Assembly (NCBI RefSeq): GCF_042685105.1
Contig: NZ_JBHUMO010000039.1
Location: 105,789-169,788 of the forward strand
DNA: 64,000 bases
Reading direction: 5' to 3'
Origin: Enterococcus_G camelliae
Lineage (GTDB): Bacteria; Bacillota; Bacilli; Lactobacillales; Enterococcaceae
Shown here: positions 8,662-16,622 of the stretch, piece by piece
Position numbering within the stretch: the stretch's first letter is position 1
Layout: each line of letters starts with the position of its first letter
Position numbers and translations under genes: made by a program
Notes under the pieces: model-generated
Databases searched by the model: none
What the model was told of the DNA's origin: nothing
The model's input: the letters and a program-made list of their open reading frames with translations, nothing else

Positions 8662-9627
8662 ATGGTAGGAATTATCTTAGCCAGCCATGGTGAATTTGCC
8701 AAAGGAATTTTGCAGTCGGCAACAATGATTTTTGGCGAACAAAAAGATGTTACAGCGGTTACGTTGATGCCTAGTGAAGGTCCAGATGATGTGAAAGCAA
8801 AAATGAAACAAGCTGTTGCAGCATTTGACAACCAAGATGAAGTCTTATTCTTAGTTGACTTATGGGGTGGCACACCGTTTAACCAAGCCAACAGTCTTTA
8901 TGAAGAACATAAAGATAAGTGGGCAATCGTTGCTGGTATGAACTTACCGATGGTTATTGAAGCATTTGCTGCAAGATTAAGTGAAAACGCTGCACAAAAA
9001 ATTGCTTCACAAATACTTTCAGTTGCAAAAGACGGAGTGAAAGTACAACCAGATTCATTGGCACCAGCCGCTTCAAAAACTGCTCAAAACGTTTCAAATG
9101 CAGGAGCTCCGGGAACGTTTAAATACGTGTTAGCACGGATAGATTCTCGATTGCTTCACGGGCAAGTAGCAACTGCGTGGACAAAAGAAACGCAACCAAC
9201 ACGTATTATTGTCGTTTCGGATGATGTAGCAAAGGATGAATTGCGTAAGAAATTGATTCAACAAGCAGCTCCTCCTGGTGTTAAAGCACACGTTGTACCA
9301 GTGGATAAAATGATTGAACTTGCAAAAGACAACAAGCATTTTGGTGGTCAAAAAGCCATGTTGTTATTTGAAAACCCAGAAGATACATTACGGGCAGTTA
9401 AAGGTGGCGTTCCTCTTAAGACAATTAATGTTGGATCAATGGCGCACTCCATCGGCAAAGTTCAACCTAATAAAGTTTTAGCGTTTGATCAAAAGGATAT
9501 TGATACATTTAATGAGTTAAAAAAAGCCGGATTAACCTTTGATGTACGGAAAGTTCCTAATGATTCAAAAGGGGACATGGATGAAATTTTGAAAAAAGCG
9601 CAAGAAGAATTAAATAAACAAAAATAG
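8662..9627 (+). CDS. manL: PTS mannose transporter IIAB fusion
   Basis: 321 residues. The N-terminal IIA domain (about 1-130) has its phospho-histidine H9 in ILASHGEFAKG and the VDLWGGTPFNQA segment. An Ala/Pro/Ser-rich hinge (about 133-152) leads to the IIB domain (about 154-321), with H166 in ARIDSRLLHGQVATAW. Phosphate passes from HPr to IIA to IIB to the incoming hexose. The start ATG is preceded by GGAGGGAAAAGA, 11 bases after the stand-alone IIB. With IIC and IID downstream it makes a complete mannose/glucose uptake system at the membrane. Confidence 0.95.
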   Translation: MVGIILASHGEFAKGILQSATMIFGEQKDVTAVTLMPSEGPDDVKAKMKQAVAAFDNQDEVLFLVDLWGGTPFNQANSLYEEHKDKWAIVAGMNLPMVIEAFAARLSENAAQKIASQILSVAKDGVKVQPDSLAPAASKTAQNVSNAGAPGTFKYVLARIDSRLLHGQVATAWTKETQPTRIIVVSDDVAKDELRKKLIQQAAPPGVKAHVVPVDKMIELAKDNKHFGGQKAMLLFENPEDTLRAVKGGVPLKTINVGSMAHSIGKVQPNKVLAFDQKDIDTFNELKKAGLTFDVRKVPNDSKGDMDEILKKAQEELNKQK

Positions 9628-9659
9628 GGAAATCTGAAAGAAATGGAGGAACAACAATT

Positions 9660-10463
9660 ATGGAATTAAATTTTATTCAGATCATATTAGTCGTTGTTGT
9701 AGCATTTCTGGCTGGAATGGAAGGAATTCTTGATGAATTTCATTTTCATCAACCAGTAATTGCATGTACATTAATTGGACTAGTAACTGGGAACTTACTA
9801 CCTTGTCTAATTTTAGGTGGGACGTTACAAATGATCGCTTTAGGATGGTCAAACATTGGTGCAGCCGTTGCCCCAGATGCTGCGTTGGCATCTGTAGCAT
9901 CTGCAATTATTTTAGTTTTAGGTGGACAAGGAAAAGCTGGCGTTTCTTCTGCAATTGCCATCGCCGTTCCTTTAGCTGTAGCCGGATTATTATTAACAAT
10001 CATCTGCCGTACAATTACAACAGCATTTGTACATTTTATGGATAGCGCGGCAAATGAAGGCAACATCGGCAAAATTGAGTTTTGGCAAATTGCAGCTATT
10101 TGTTTACAAGGTATCCGGATTGCTATTCCAGCAGCCTTAATCTTGGCTGTTGGTGAAGGTCCAGTGAAAGCAATGCTTGAAGCAATGCCAGTTTGGCTAA
10201 CAAGTGGTTTAGCAATCGGTGGTGGAATGGTTGTTGCCGTTGGTTATGCAATGGTTATCAACATGATGGCAACGCGCGAAGTTTGGCCATTCTTTGCTAT
10301 TGGTTTCGTATTAGCTACTGTTTCACAAATTACTTTGATTGGTTTAGGTGCAATTGGTGTATCCCTTGCCCTTATTTACTTGGCTTTATCTAAACAAGGT
10401 GGATCAGGTAATAATGGTGGAAATACAGGCGATCCTCTAGGCGATATTATTGACAACTATTAA
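9660..10463 (+). CDS. manM: PTS mannose transporter IIC
   Basis: 267 residues of membrane protein with the IIC-mannose opening MELNFIQIILVVVVAFLAGM and the motif GTLQMIALGWSNIGAAVAPD (about 54-73). Six or more hydrophobic segments follow, and the tail is a Gly/Asn-rich cytoplasmic stretch. It forms the sugar-conducting membrane unit together with IID. GGAGG precedes the ATG by 10 bases, the same spacing as for IID. The stop overlaps the region holding the IID ribosome site, so the two are tightly coupled. This protein pair is the known receptor for class IIa bacteriocins in related bacteria. Confidence 0.95.
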   Translation: MELNFIQIILVVVVAFLAGMEGILDEFHFHQPVIACTLIGLVTGNLLPCLILGGTLQMIALGWSNIGAAVAPDAALASVASAIILVLGGQGKAGVSSAIAIAVPLAVAGLLLTIICRTITTAFVHFMDSAANEGNIGKIEFWQIAAICLQGIRIAIPAALILAVGEGPVKAMLEAMPVWLTSGLAIGGGMVVAVGYAMVINMMATREVWPFFAIGFVLATVSQITLIGLGAIGVSLALIYLALSKQGGSGNNGGNTGDPLGDIIDNY

Positions 10464-10483
10464 TGAAGGAGGCGACACAAGTT

Positions 10484-11395
10484 ATGGAAAATAAAATACA
10501 ATTAACGAAAAAAGATCGAATCTCTACTTGGTGGCGTTCAACATTCCTTCAAGGCTCATGGAATTATGAACGTATGCAAAATGGTGGTTGGGCTTATACA
10601 ATGATTCCGGCCATTAAACGATTATATCCAAATAAAGAAGACCGAATTGCAGCCTTAAAACGTCATTTGGAATTCTTTAATACTCACCCTTATGTAGCAT
10701 CACCTATTATTGGGGTAACTTTAGCGCTGGAAGAAGAACGCGCAAATGGTGCACCAGTTGATGATGTGACAATTCAAGGGGTTAAGGTTGGGATGATGGG
10801 ACCTTTAGCCGGTGTTGGTGACCCAGTCTTCTGGTTTACTGTAAAACCTATTTTAGGTGCATTAGCAGCGTCTCTAGCAATGGGTGGTAGTATCATTGGT
10901 CCAATCATTTACTTTATTGCTTGGAATGCGATTCGGATGGCATTCATGTGGTATACCCAAGAATTTGGTTACAAAGCTGGATCGAAAATAACGGAAGATT
11001 TATCAGGTGGCGTATTACAAGACATTACTAAAGGGGCTTCCATTTTAGGGATGTTTATCCTTGGTTCATTAGTTAACCGCTGGGTATCTATTTCATTTAA
11101 ACCCGTTGTTTCTTCTGTTAAACTTGATACAGGTGCTTATATTGATTGGGATAAATTGCCTTCAGGAGCTGCCGGTATCAAAGCAGCATTGGAACAACAA
11201 GGTGCAGGCTTATCTCTATCAGACACCAAAGTAACAACGTTGCAAAATAACTTGGATAGCTTAATTCCAGGACTAGCAGCATTGCTTCTTACATTGTTAT
11301 GTATGTGGTTATTGAAGAAAAAAGTTTCTCCAATTATCATCATTTTGGGTCTATTCGTTGTAGGTATTGTGGCACATTTAATTGGCTTAATGTAG
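10484..11395 (+). CDS. manN: PTS mannose transporter IID
   Basis: 303 residues. The IID signature is clear: RSTFLQGSWNYERMQNGGW (about 17-35), LEFFNTHPYVASPIIGVTLALEEE and GVKVGMMGPLAGVGDPVFWF, with membrane segments at the C-terminal end (LLLTLLCMWLL, IIIILGLFVVGIVAHLIGLM). The frame is open from an ATG at 10463, but that codon has no ribosome site; AGGAGG (10467-10472) serves the ATG at 10484. IID completes the mannose permease. A hairpin at 11409 lies between it and manO. Confidence 0.95.
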   Translation: MENKIQLTKKDRISTWWRSTFLQGSWNYERMQNGGWAYTMIPAIKRLYPNKEDRIAALKRHLEFFNTHPYVASPIIGVTLALEEERANGAPVDDVTIQGVKVGMMGPLAGVGDPVFWFTVKPILGALAASLAMGGSIIGPIIYFIAWNAIRMAFMWYTQEFGYKAGSKITEDLSGGVLQDITKGASILGMFILGSLVNRWVSISFKPVVSSVKLDTGAYIDWDKLPSGAAGIKAALEQQGAGLSLSDTKVTTLQNNLDSLIPGLAALLLTLLCMWLLKKKVSPIIIILGLFVVGIVAHLIGLM

Positions 11396-11408
11396 TCAAA
11401 TTTGAAAA

Positions 11409-11444
11409 GCAGGCTCAGATGAATGAATCTGGGTCTGTTTTTAT
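11409..11444 (+). terminator. Partial terminator between manN and manO
   Basis: Twelve-pair hairpin with two internal wobble pairs: arms around GGCTCAGAT (11412-11420) and ATCTGGGTC (11427-11435), loop GAATGA, then a T-rich stretch. It probably lowers but does not abolish transcription into manO. Confidence 0.6.
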
Positions 11445-11489
11445 GGATGAGCTTTTGCTATACTTATAGCATAAAACAGGAGGATAGCG

Positions 11490-11873
11490 ATGGTACAATC
11501 ACTGAATTCAAAAGTTGATTTAGTAAAAGATGGAACTTCTTTTACTGGATTAAATGAATATGGGAAAATTATGATTGGCGACAATGCCTTTGAGTTTTAT
11601 AGTGATCGAGATCCCAAAAAGTTTATTCAAATTCCGTGGGAAGAAGTTGACTATATCGTAGCTTCCGTTATGCTCAGAGGGAAATGGATACCACGTTTTG
11701 CGCTTAAAACCAAAAAGAGTGGTACATACACTTTTTCAGCAAAGGATCCTAAAAAAGTCTTACGAGCGATTAGAGAATATGTTGATCCTAGTAAAATGGT
11801 TCGGTCGTTAGGATTTTTTGAGGTTTTGAAAAATTCATTTGTTTCTATCGGCAGAAAATGGCAAAAAAAGTAA
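11490..11873 (+). CDS. manO: DUF956 protein ManO, mannose operon accessory
   Basis: 127 residues, soluble, with the DUF956 pattern: LVKDGTSFTGLNEYGKIMIGDNAFEFY (about 12-38), DPKKFIQIPWEEVDYIVASV and RFALKTKKSGTYTFSAKDPK. The family is nearly always found behind mannose PTS genes in lactic acid bacteria and has been proposed to tune the system; its molecular role is not settled. The ribosome site is GGAGGATAGCG. It lies behind the manN hairpin, and a 14-bp palindrome (11457-11470) stands just before its ribosome site. Confidence 0.9.
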   Translation: MVQSLNSKVDLVKDGTSFTGLNEYGKIMIGDNAFEFYSDRDPKKFIQIPWEEVDYIVASVMLRGKWIPRFALKTKKSGTYTFSAKDPKKVLRAIREYVDPSKMVRSLGFFEVLKNSFVSIGRKWQKK

Positions 11874-11901
11874 AAAGATTGATGGAAATCAATCTTTTTT
11901 T
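11874..11901 (+). terminator. Terminator of the mannose PTS operon
   Basis: Arms AAAGATTGAT (11874-11883) and ATCAATCTTT (11888-11897), tetraloop GGAA, then T residues to 11901. Confidence 0.85.
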
Positions 11902-11929
11902 GTGTCTTTCAACTTATTTTCATGAAGTT

Positions 11930-11938
11930 TGATATAAT
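11930..11938 (+). promoter_or_regulatory. Promoter of the aminopeptidase P gene (extended -10)
   Basis: TGATATAAT: a perfect TATAAT at 11933-11938 with TGN in front. The -35 region (around TTCAAC, 11908) is poor. The gene starts 35 bases downstream. Confidence 0.6.
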
Positions 11939-11972
11939 AAGTTTGATTAGTTGATGAAAGAAGGAAAGAAAA

Positions 11973-13037
11973 ATGATACGAGTAGAAAAATTACGGTCAG
12001 CAATGAAAAAGGAAAAAATTGATGGGTTTTTAGTTACGAGCCCTTATAACTTACGCTATCTAACCAATTTTACAGGTACAACGGGATTGGCAGTCATTAC
12101 ATTAGATAAAGCGTATTTTGTAACCGATTTTCGGTATACTGAACAAGCTGCTAAGCAAGCACAAGGCTATGAAATTGTGAAAAATGTAGGCCCTATTTTT
12201 GATGAAGTCGCAAAACTGTGCCAAAAAGAGGAAATTCAGTCATTAGGATTTGAAGAAGCATTTATTAGTTTTGCACAGTATGGGCAATTGGAAGACCTAC
12301 TGGAAGAAACGGCATTGATTCCAATTTCAGGAATGATTGAGGAATTACGAGAAATAAAAGATGAAAATGAAGTGAAGATTGTTAGAAAGGCTTGCGAAAT
12401 AGCCGACCGAGGTATTGAACACATTTGGAATACTATTAAGCCAGGAATGACTGAAATAGAAGTAGCCAATCAATTGGACTTCTATATGCGCTCTTTAGGA
12501 GCAACGAGTGTTTCCTTTGACACCATTGTTGCTAGTGGTCTCCGTTCGGCAATGCCGCATGGTGTGGCAAGTGAAAAAATCATCGAAAAAGGAGAATTAA
12601 TTACTATTGACTTTGGTTGTTATTACGATGGTTATGTTTCTGATGAAACAAGAACATTTGCCATTGGTGACCCAGGTCAAAAACTAAAAGACATTTATCA
12701 GATTGTGCTTGAAGCTAATCTAAAAGTTATTGAAGAAGCAAAACCAGGAATGTCTGGAATCGAACTGGATGCAATTGCCCGTGATCACATTGCATCGTTT
12801 GGTTATGGAGAAGCCTTTGGTCATTCTACTGGTCATGGGATTGGGTTAGAAATTCACGAAGGACCTAATGTATCATTCCGTGCCGAAAAAAGATTTGTCC
12901 CAGGAAATATTATTACCGATGAACCAGGTATCTACTTGCCAGGTATTGGAGGCGTTCGTATCGAAGATGACTTGTTGGTTACAAGTACGGGAAATGAAGT
13001 ATTAACGAAGGCAACGAAAGAATTTATGATTCTATAA
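11973..13037 (+). CDS. Xaa-Pro aminopeptidase family protein (M24B, YqhT/PepP-like)
   Basis: 354 residues. N-terminal creatinase-like domain (about 1-125, starting RVEKLRSAMKKEKIDGFLVT), then the pita-bread metallopeptidase domain. The dinuclear metal ligands are visible: ITIDFGCYYDGYVSDETRT (two Asp), GHSTGHGIGLEIHEGP (His), ITDEPGIYLPGIGGVRIEDD (two Glu). It removes N-terminal residues before proline in the cytoplasm. In many Firmicutes the elongation factor P gene follows directly; here the next gene is yqhY after about 185 bases and efp is not seen. GAAGGAAAGAAAA precedes the ATG. Confidence 0.92.
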   Translation: MIRVEKLRSAMKKEKIDGFLVTSPYNLRYLTNFTGTTGLAVITLDKAYFVTDFRYTEQAAKQAQGYEIVKNVGPIFDEVAKLCQKEEIQSLGFEEAFISFAQYGQLEDLLEETALIPISGMIEELREIKDENEVKIVRKACEIADRGIEHIWNTIKPGMTEIEVANQLDFYMRSLGATSVSFDTIVASGLRSAMPHGVASEKIIEKGELITIDFGCYYDGYVSDETRTFAIGDPGQKLKDIYQIVLEANLKVIEEAKPGMSGIELDAIARDHIASFGYGEAFGHSTGHGIGLEIHEGPNVSFRAEKRFVPGNIITDEPGIYLPGIGGVRIEDDLLVTSTGNEVLTKATKEFMIL

Positions 13038-13221
13038 AAAGTAACAGACTGTGTTGGTAGTTTTTATAGCGAAATAAGCTAGAAAATGATACACTAGTAC
13101 CGAAGTTCTTGCACATTCGTTGAGTTTCTTTTGATTGAAGTAGATGGATAATTAGCATTTTGGAACGCATGGAGTCTTTTCATTTGAGTATCGAAAGTGC
13201 AAAGAGATGGAGGAAATCATA

Positions 13222-13647
13222 ATGGTTGAAGAAAAAAGCTTCGTATTAGATACGAATCATGGATTAGGTGAAATTGTGATTGCACCTGAAGTAATTGAAG
13301 TTATTATCGGCATCGCCGCTGCGAATGTCGAAGGTGTATATGGCATGAGAGGAACATTTACAAGCAACGTCAATGAATTGTTGGGTAGGAAAGCCCATGG
13401 CAAAGGTGTCCATCTAACAATTGATGAAGAAGGAATCAAAGTTGACTTGTATTGCTATATGAAATATGGGGTATCTGTTCCAAAAATTGCTATGGATATC
13501 CAACAAAGAGTGAAACAACAAGTTCTGTTTATGACAGATGTCGAATTAATAGAAGTGAATATTCATGTTGTTGCCATTGTACCTGAAAAGGTAGAAGAGT
13601 TGGATTTGAAAGAATTATTTGAAAATGATGAGGATGAAAATGAATAA
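13222..13647 (+). CDS. yqhY: Asp23/Gls24-family envelope stress protein YqhY
   Basis: 141 residues, the Asp23 fold: GLGEIVIAPEVIEVIIGIAAANVEGVYGMRG (about 14-44) and the later VELIEVNIHVVAIVPEK, ending in a very acidic tail. In related bacteria YqhY is tied to regulation of acetyl-CoA carboxylase and sits before nusB, as here. The frame is open from 13207, but GGAGG (13209-13213) points to the ATG at 13222, eight bases away. Its stop overlaps the nusB start. Confidence 0.88.
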   Translation: MVEEKSFVLDTNHGLGEIVIAPEVIEVIIGIAAANVEGVYGMRGTFTSNVNELLGRKAHGKGVHLTIDEEGIKVDLYCYMKYGVSVPKIAMDIQQRVKQQVLFMTDVELIEVNIHVVAIVPEKVEELDLKELFENDEDENE

Positions 13648-14092
13648 AGAGCTATCCAGACATGAAATTCGAGAAATAGCGATTCAATCGCTGTTCCCTT
13701 TAGACTTTAATGCCGATTTTTCAAAACAAGATGCCATCCAACATGCAATTGAAGTGAATCAACATGAACTATTAGATGAACAAGCAGAAAATTTTGTTCC
13801 AGAGTATCTGGATTGGCTTGTTTCTGGAGTTTGTGAGCATAAAGGTGAACTTGATAAGGAAATCGAAACGTATTTACGTCCGGGCTGGAAGATTGGTCGC
13901 TTGGCTAAAATGGACGTGACGATATTAAGATTAGCGATTTTTGAAATGCGGTATGCGTCAGATGTCCCTAATAAAGTGGTGTTAAATGAAGCAATTGAGT
14001 TAACCAAAACATTTAGTGACGACCAATCACGGAAGTTTGTGAATGGTGTTTTATCTTCAATCAACAACAAATTAGAAGCTGATGGCGAGTAA
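13640..14092 (+). CDS. nusB: Transcription antitermination factor NusB
   Basis: 150 residues of all-helical protein: LSRHEIREIAIQSLFPLDFN at the start, then LDWLVSGVCEHKGELDKEIETYL and the family signature AIFEMRYASDVPNKVVLNEAIELTKTFSDDQSRKFVNGVLSSI (about 104-146). It binds boxA RNA with S10 in the rRNA antitermination complex. Several in-frame ATGs lie upstream; 13640 is chosen because GAGG lies 7 bases before it and it overlaps the yqhY stop (ATGAATAA). A terminator overlaps its end. Confidence 0.93.
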   Translation: MNKELSRHEIREIAIQSLFPLDFNADFSKQDAIQHAIEVNQHELLDEQAENFVPEYLDWLVSGVCEHKGELDKEIETYLRPGWKIGRLAKMDVTILRLAIFEMRYASDVPNKVVLNEAIELTKTFSDDQSRKFVNGVLSSINNKLEADGE

Positions 14093-14110
14093 GCCCAGCT
14101 TCTTCTTTTT
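14074..14110 (+). terminator. Terminator overlapping the end of nusB
   Basis: Arms AGAAGCTG (14074-14081) and CAGCTTCT (14096-14103), followed by CTTTTT. The 5' arm lies inside the last codons of nusB. Confidence 0.65.
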
Positions 14111-14177
14111 CGTGATGGTGGAATTCATGGAAAAGCAGAAAACATCTTGGTCAATGCTACTCACTCAACTTTGACTA

Positions 14178-14186
14178 TGGTAAAAT
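14178..14186 (+). promoter_or_regulatory. Promoter of the folD operon (extended -10)
   Basis: TGGTAAAAT: TAAAAT at 14181-14186 with TGG directly before. The same TGGTAAAAT or TGGTATAAT word precedes ftsA, map, ylxM and the gene at 55366. No good -35 is seen. Confidence 0.5.
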
Positions 14187-14215
14187 AAGAAAAAATAAAG
14201 GGGTGTGGCAGTTTT

Positions 14216-15067
14216 ATGACAACAATTATTGATGGGAAAAGATTAGCAGATAGATTACAAAATGAATTAAAGGAACAAATAGCGAATGATTCGTTGCGGA
14301 CGCCACCAGGTTTAGTCGTTTTGTTAGTCGGAGAGAATGCTGCTAGCCAGACTTACGTGCGTAACAAGGAATTGGCTGCTAAACGAATTGGTATCCATTC
14401 AAAAGTTGATCGTTTACCTGCAGCAATTTCGGAGAAAGCGTTGTTGGAAAGAATCACTCAGTATAACGTTGATCCGGCTTTTCATGGGATTCTTGTGCAA
14501 TTACCGCTTCCAAAGCACATTGATGAAGAAAAAATATTGAACGCCATTAGTCCTGAAAAAGATGTGGATGGCTTTCATCCTTTAAACTTAGGAAAACTAT
14601 TTCTCGGCAAGCCAGAGATGATTCCTTGCACCCCTTATGGCATTATGAAGATGCTTGATGAATACCATATTCAATTGGAAGGGAAAAAAGTGGTCGTGAT
14701 TGGGCGGAGCAATATTGTCGGTAAACCAATGGCGCAACTAGTCTTAGCACGACATGCGACGGTTACAATTGCCCATTCTCGTACGAAACATTTAGCTGAA
14801 TTAGCCAAAACGGCAGACATCTTAGTGGTGGCTATTGGTCGCGGGAAGTTCATTACCAAAGAATACGTGAAACCTGGCGCAGTAGTAATTGATGTGGGGA
14901 TGAATCGTGATGAAAATGGCAAATTGGTAGGCGATGTTGACTTCGAGGAAGTTGCACCATTGACTTCTTATATCACTCCAGTTCCAAAAGGAGTTGGACC
15001 TATGACAATTACTATGCTAATGATTCAGACTTATGAAGCAGCCAAAAGGCAGGAGAATGCAAGGTGA
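14216..15067 (+). CDS. folD: Bifunctional methylenetetrahydrofolate dehydrogenase/cyclohydrolase FolD
   Basis: 283 residues, the usual length. It interconverts methylene-, methenyl- and formyl-tetrahydrofolate in the cytoplasm, supplying one-carbon units for purines and formyl-Met. Visible motifs: SQTYVRNKELAAKRIGI with the catalytic lysine (about 43-59), GILVQLPLPKHI (about 90-101), the NADP site VVVIGRSNIVGKPMAQLVL (about 160-178) and PVPKGVGPMTITML near the end. GGGGTGTGG precedes the ATG. The stop overlaps the GTG start of xseA. Confidence 0.97.
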   Translation: MTTIIDGKRLADRLQNELKEQIANDSLRTPPGLVVLLVGENAASQTYVRNKELAAKRIGIHSKVDRLPAAISEKALLERITQYNVDPAFHGILVQLPLPKHIDEEKILNAISPEKDVDGFHPLNLGKLFLGKPEMIPCTPYGIMKMLDEYHIQLEGKKVVVIGRSNIVGKPMAQLVLARHATVTIAHSRTKHLAELAKTADILVVAIGRGKFITKEYVKPGAVVIDVGMNRDENGKLVGDVDFEEVAPLTSYITPVPKGVGPMTITMLMIQTYEAAKRQENAR

Positions 15068-16404
15068 GTGAACAATATTTAAGCATTACAGCAATTACCG
15101 CCTACTTGAAGAGAAAATTTGAAGCGGACCCTTATTTAGAAAGGGTTTATTTAACAGGAGAAATTTCAAATTTTCGACTGAGACCTAATCATCAATACTT
15201 TAGTTTAAAAGATGAACATGCAAAAATTTCGGCAGTGATGTTTAAAGGTGCGTTTCAAAAGCTAACTTTTCAACCTGAAGAAGGAATGAAAGTCTTAGTG
15301 ATTGGCCGCATTTCATTATTCGAAACAAGTGGCAATTATCAATTATATATCGACCATATGGAACCAGATGGCATTGGAGCACTCTATAAGGCATACGAAC
15401 AACTGAAAGAAAAACTAAGTAAGGAAGGTCTCTTTCAACTAGCCAAAAAAGAATTACCCAAATTTCCTAAAAGAATTGCCATTCTCACTTCGCCAAGTGG
15501 AGCAGTTATTCGGGACATCATTACAACTGTTCGACGTCGTTACCCAATCGTACAGCTCGTCCTTTATCCAACAGTGGTCCAAGGAGAAAAGGCGGCTGCA
15601 GATATCACTAGGAATATTCAGCGCGTGGAAGCTGATGGGCATTTTGACACGATGATTATTGGTCGTGGTGGTGGATCAATTGAAGATTTGTGGCCGTTTA
15701 ATGACGAACAAGTTGCTAGAGCTATCGCGATGGCAAAAACACCAATTATTTCTTCTGTAGGTCACGAAACAGATACAACCATTGCAGATTTGGTGGCTGA
15801 TGTGCGTGCAGCAACGCCAACTGCTGCGGCTGAATTGGCAGTTCCTGTATTAAGTCAAGAATTACTGAAACTAGATGAAATGAAAATGAGACTACAGCAA
15901 GCATTTCTTTACCAGTTAGAAAAACAAAAACAACGGTATGAGAAAGCAAGCCACTCTTACGTTTTTCGTCAACCAGGGCGTTTGTACGAATCGAAATCGC
16001 AACAATTAGATATCCTTTCTCAACGCCTAATCCAGCAAATGCAACAAGTGTTTTTTTCAAAACAACAAGTTGCAACAACGTTGATGCAACGACTTTCTTA
16101 CCAACCCTTAATGCGAGTGTACGAACGAGAATTGCAACAGCAAAACTATTTGGATGAACGATTAAAAAAAGCAATGAATCAACTATTTACATTGGCAGAT
16201 CAAAAATACAATCATGCCATTCAATCACTTGATTTAGTCAGTCCGTTGAAGATTATGAATCGAGGTTACAGCTATGTATCAAAGGGAAAAGATATTGTTC
16301 AGTCTGTGACAAGCATCTCTATTAATGAGGAATTGACCATTCATCTTAACGATGGGATTGTCCAAACAAAAGTAGCGGCAATTCATAAGGAGGAAAAACA
16401 ATGA
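15064..16404 (+). CDS. xseA: Exodeoxyribonuclease VII large subunit
   Basis: 446 residues. N-terminal OB-fold (YLSITAITAYLKRKFEADPYLERVYLTGEISNF, FSLKDEHAKISAVMFKG), a catalytic domain with IAILTSPSGAVIRDI and GRGGGSIEDLWPFNDE (about 200-215), then a long coiled coil (about 265-400) and a C-terminal NRGYSYV element. With the small subunit it degrades single-stranded DNA from both ends. The start is GTG, overlapping folD by four bases, and the end overlaps xseB (ATGA). Confidence 0.96.
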   Translation: MSEQYLSITAITAYLKRKFEADPYLERVYLTGEISNFRLRPNHQYFSLKDEHAKISAVMFKGAFQKLTFQPEEGMKVLVIGRISLFETSGNYQLYIDHMEPDGIGALYKAYEQLKEKLSKEGLFQLAKKELPKFPKRIAILTSPSGAVIRDIITTVRRRYPIVQLVLYPTVVQGEKAAADITRNIQRVEADGHFDTMIIGRGGGSIEDLWPFNDEQVARAIAMAKTPIISSVGHETDTTIADLVADVRAATPTAAAELAVPVLSQELLKLDEMKMRLQQAFLYQLEKQKQRYEKASHSYVFRQPGRLYESKSQQLDILSQRLIQQMQQVFFSKQQVATTLMQRLSYQPLMRVYERELQQQNYLDERLKKAMNQLFTLADQKYNHAIQSLDLVSPLKIMNRGYSYVSKGKDIVQSVTSISINEELTIHLNDGIVQTKVAAIHKEEKQ

Positions 16405-16622
16405 CAGCAACATTTGAGGAATCACTTGCGGAATTAGAAAAAATTGTATCACGTTTAGAACAAGGGGATGTGCCATTGGAAGAAGCTCTTGCTGTTTTTC
16501 AACAAGGAATGGTATTGAGCAAACAATGCAAAGAAACATTGGAAAAAGCTGAAAAAACGTTAACCAAGCTGATGACGGATAATGAGGAAGAGCAACCTTT
16601 TGAAGAGGATGAAAAACAATGA
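16401..16622 (+). CDS. xseB: Exodeoxyribonuclease VII small subunit
   Basis: 73 residues with the family core FEESLAELEKIVSRLEQGDVPLEEALAVFQQGM (about 5-37) and an acidic tail. It forms helices that pack on the large-subunit coiled coil. AGGAGG lies 8 bases before the ATG, which overlaps the xseA stop; its own stop overlaps the ispA start. Confidence 0.95.
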   Translation: MTATFEESLAELEKIVSRLEQGDVPLEEALAVFQQGMVLSKQCKETLEKAEKTLTKLMTDNEEEQPFEEDEKQ

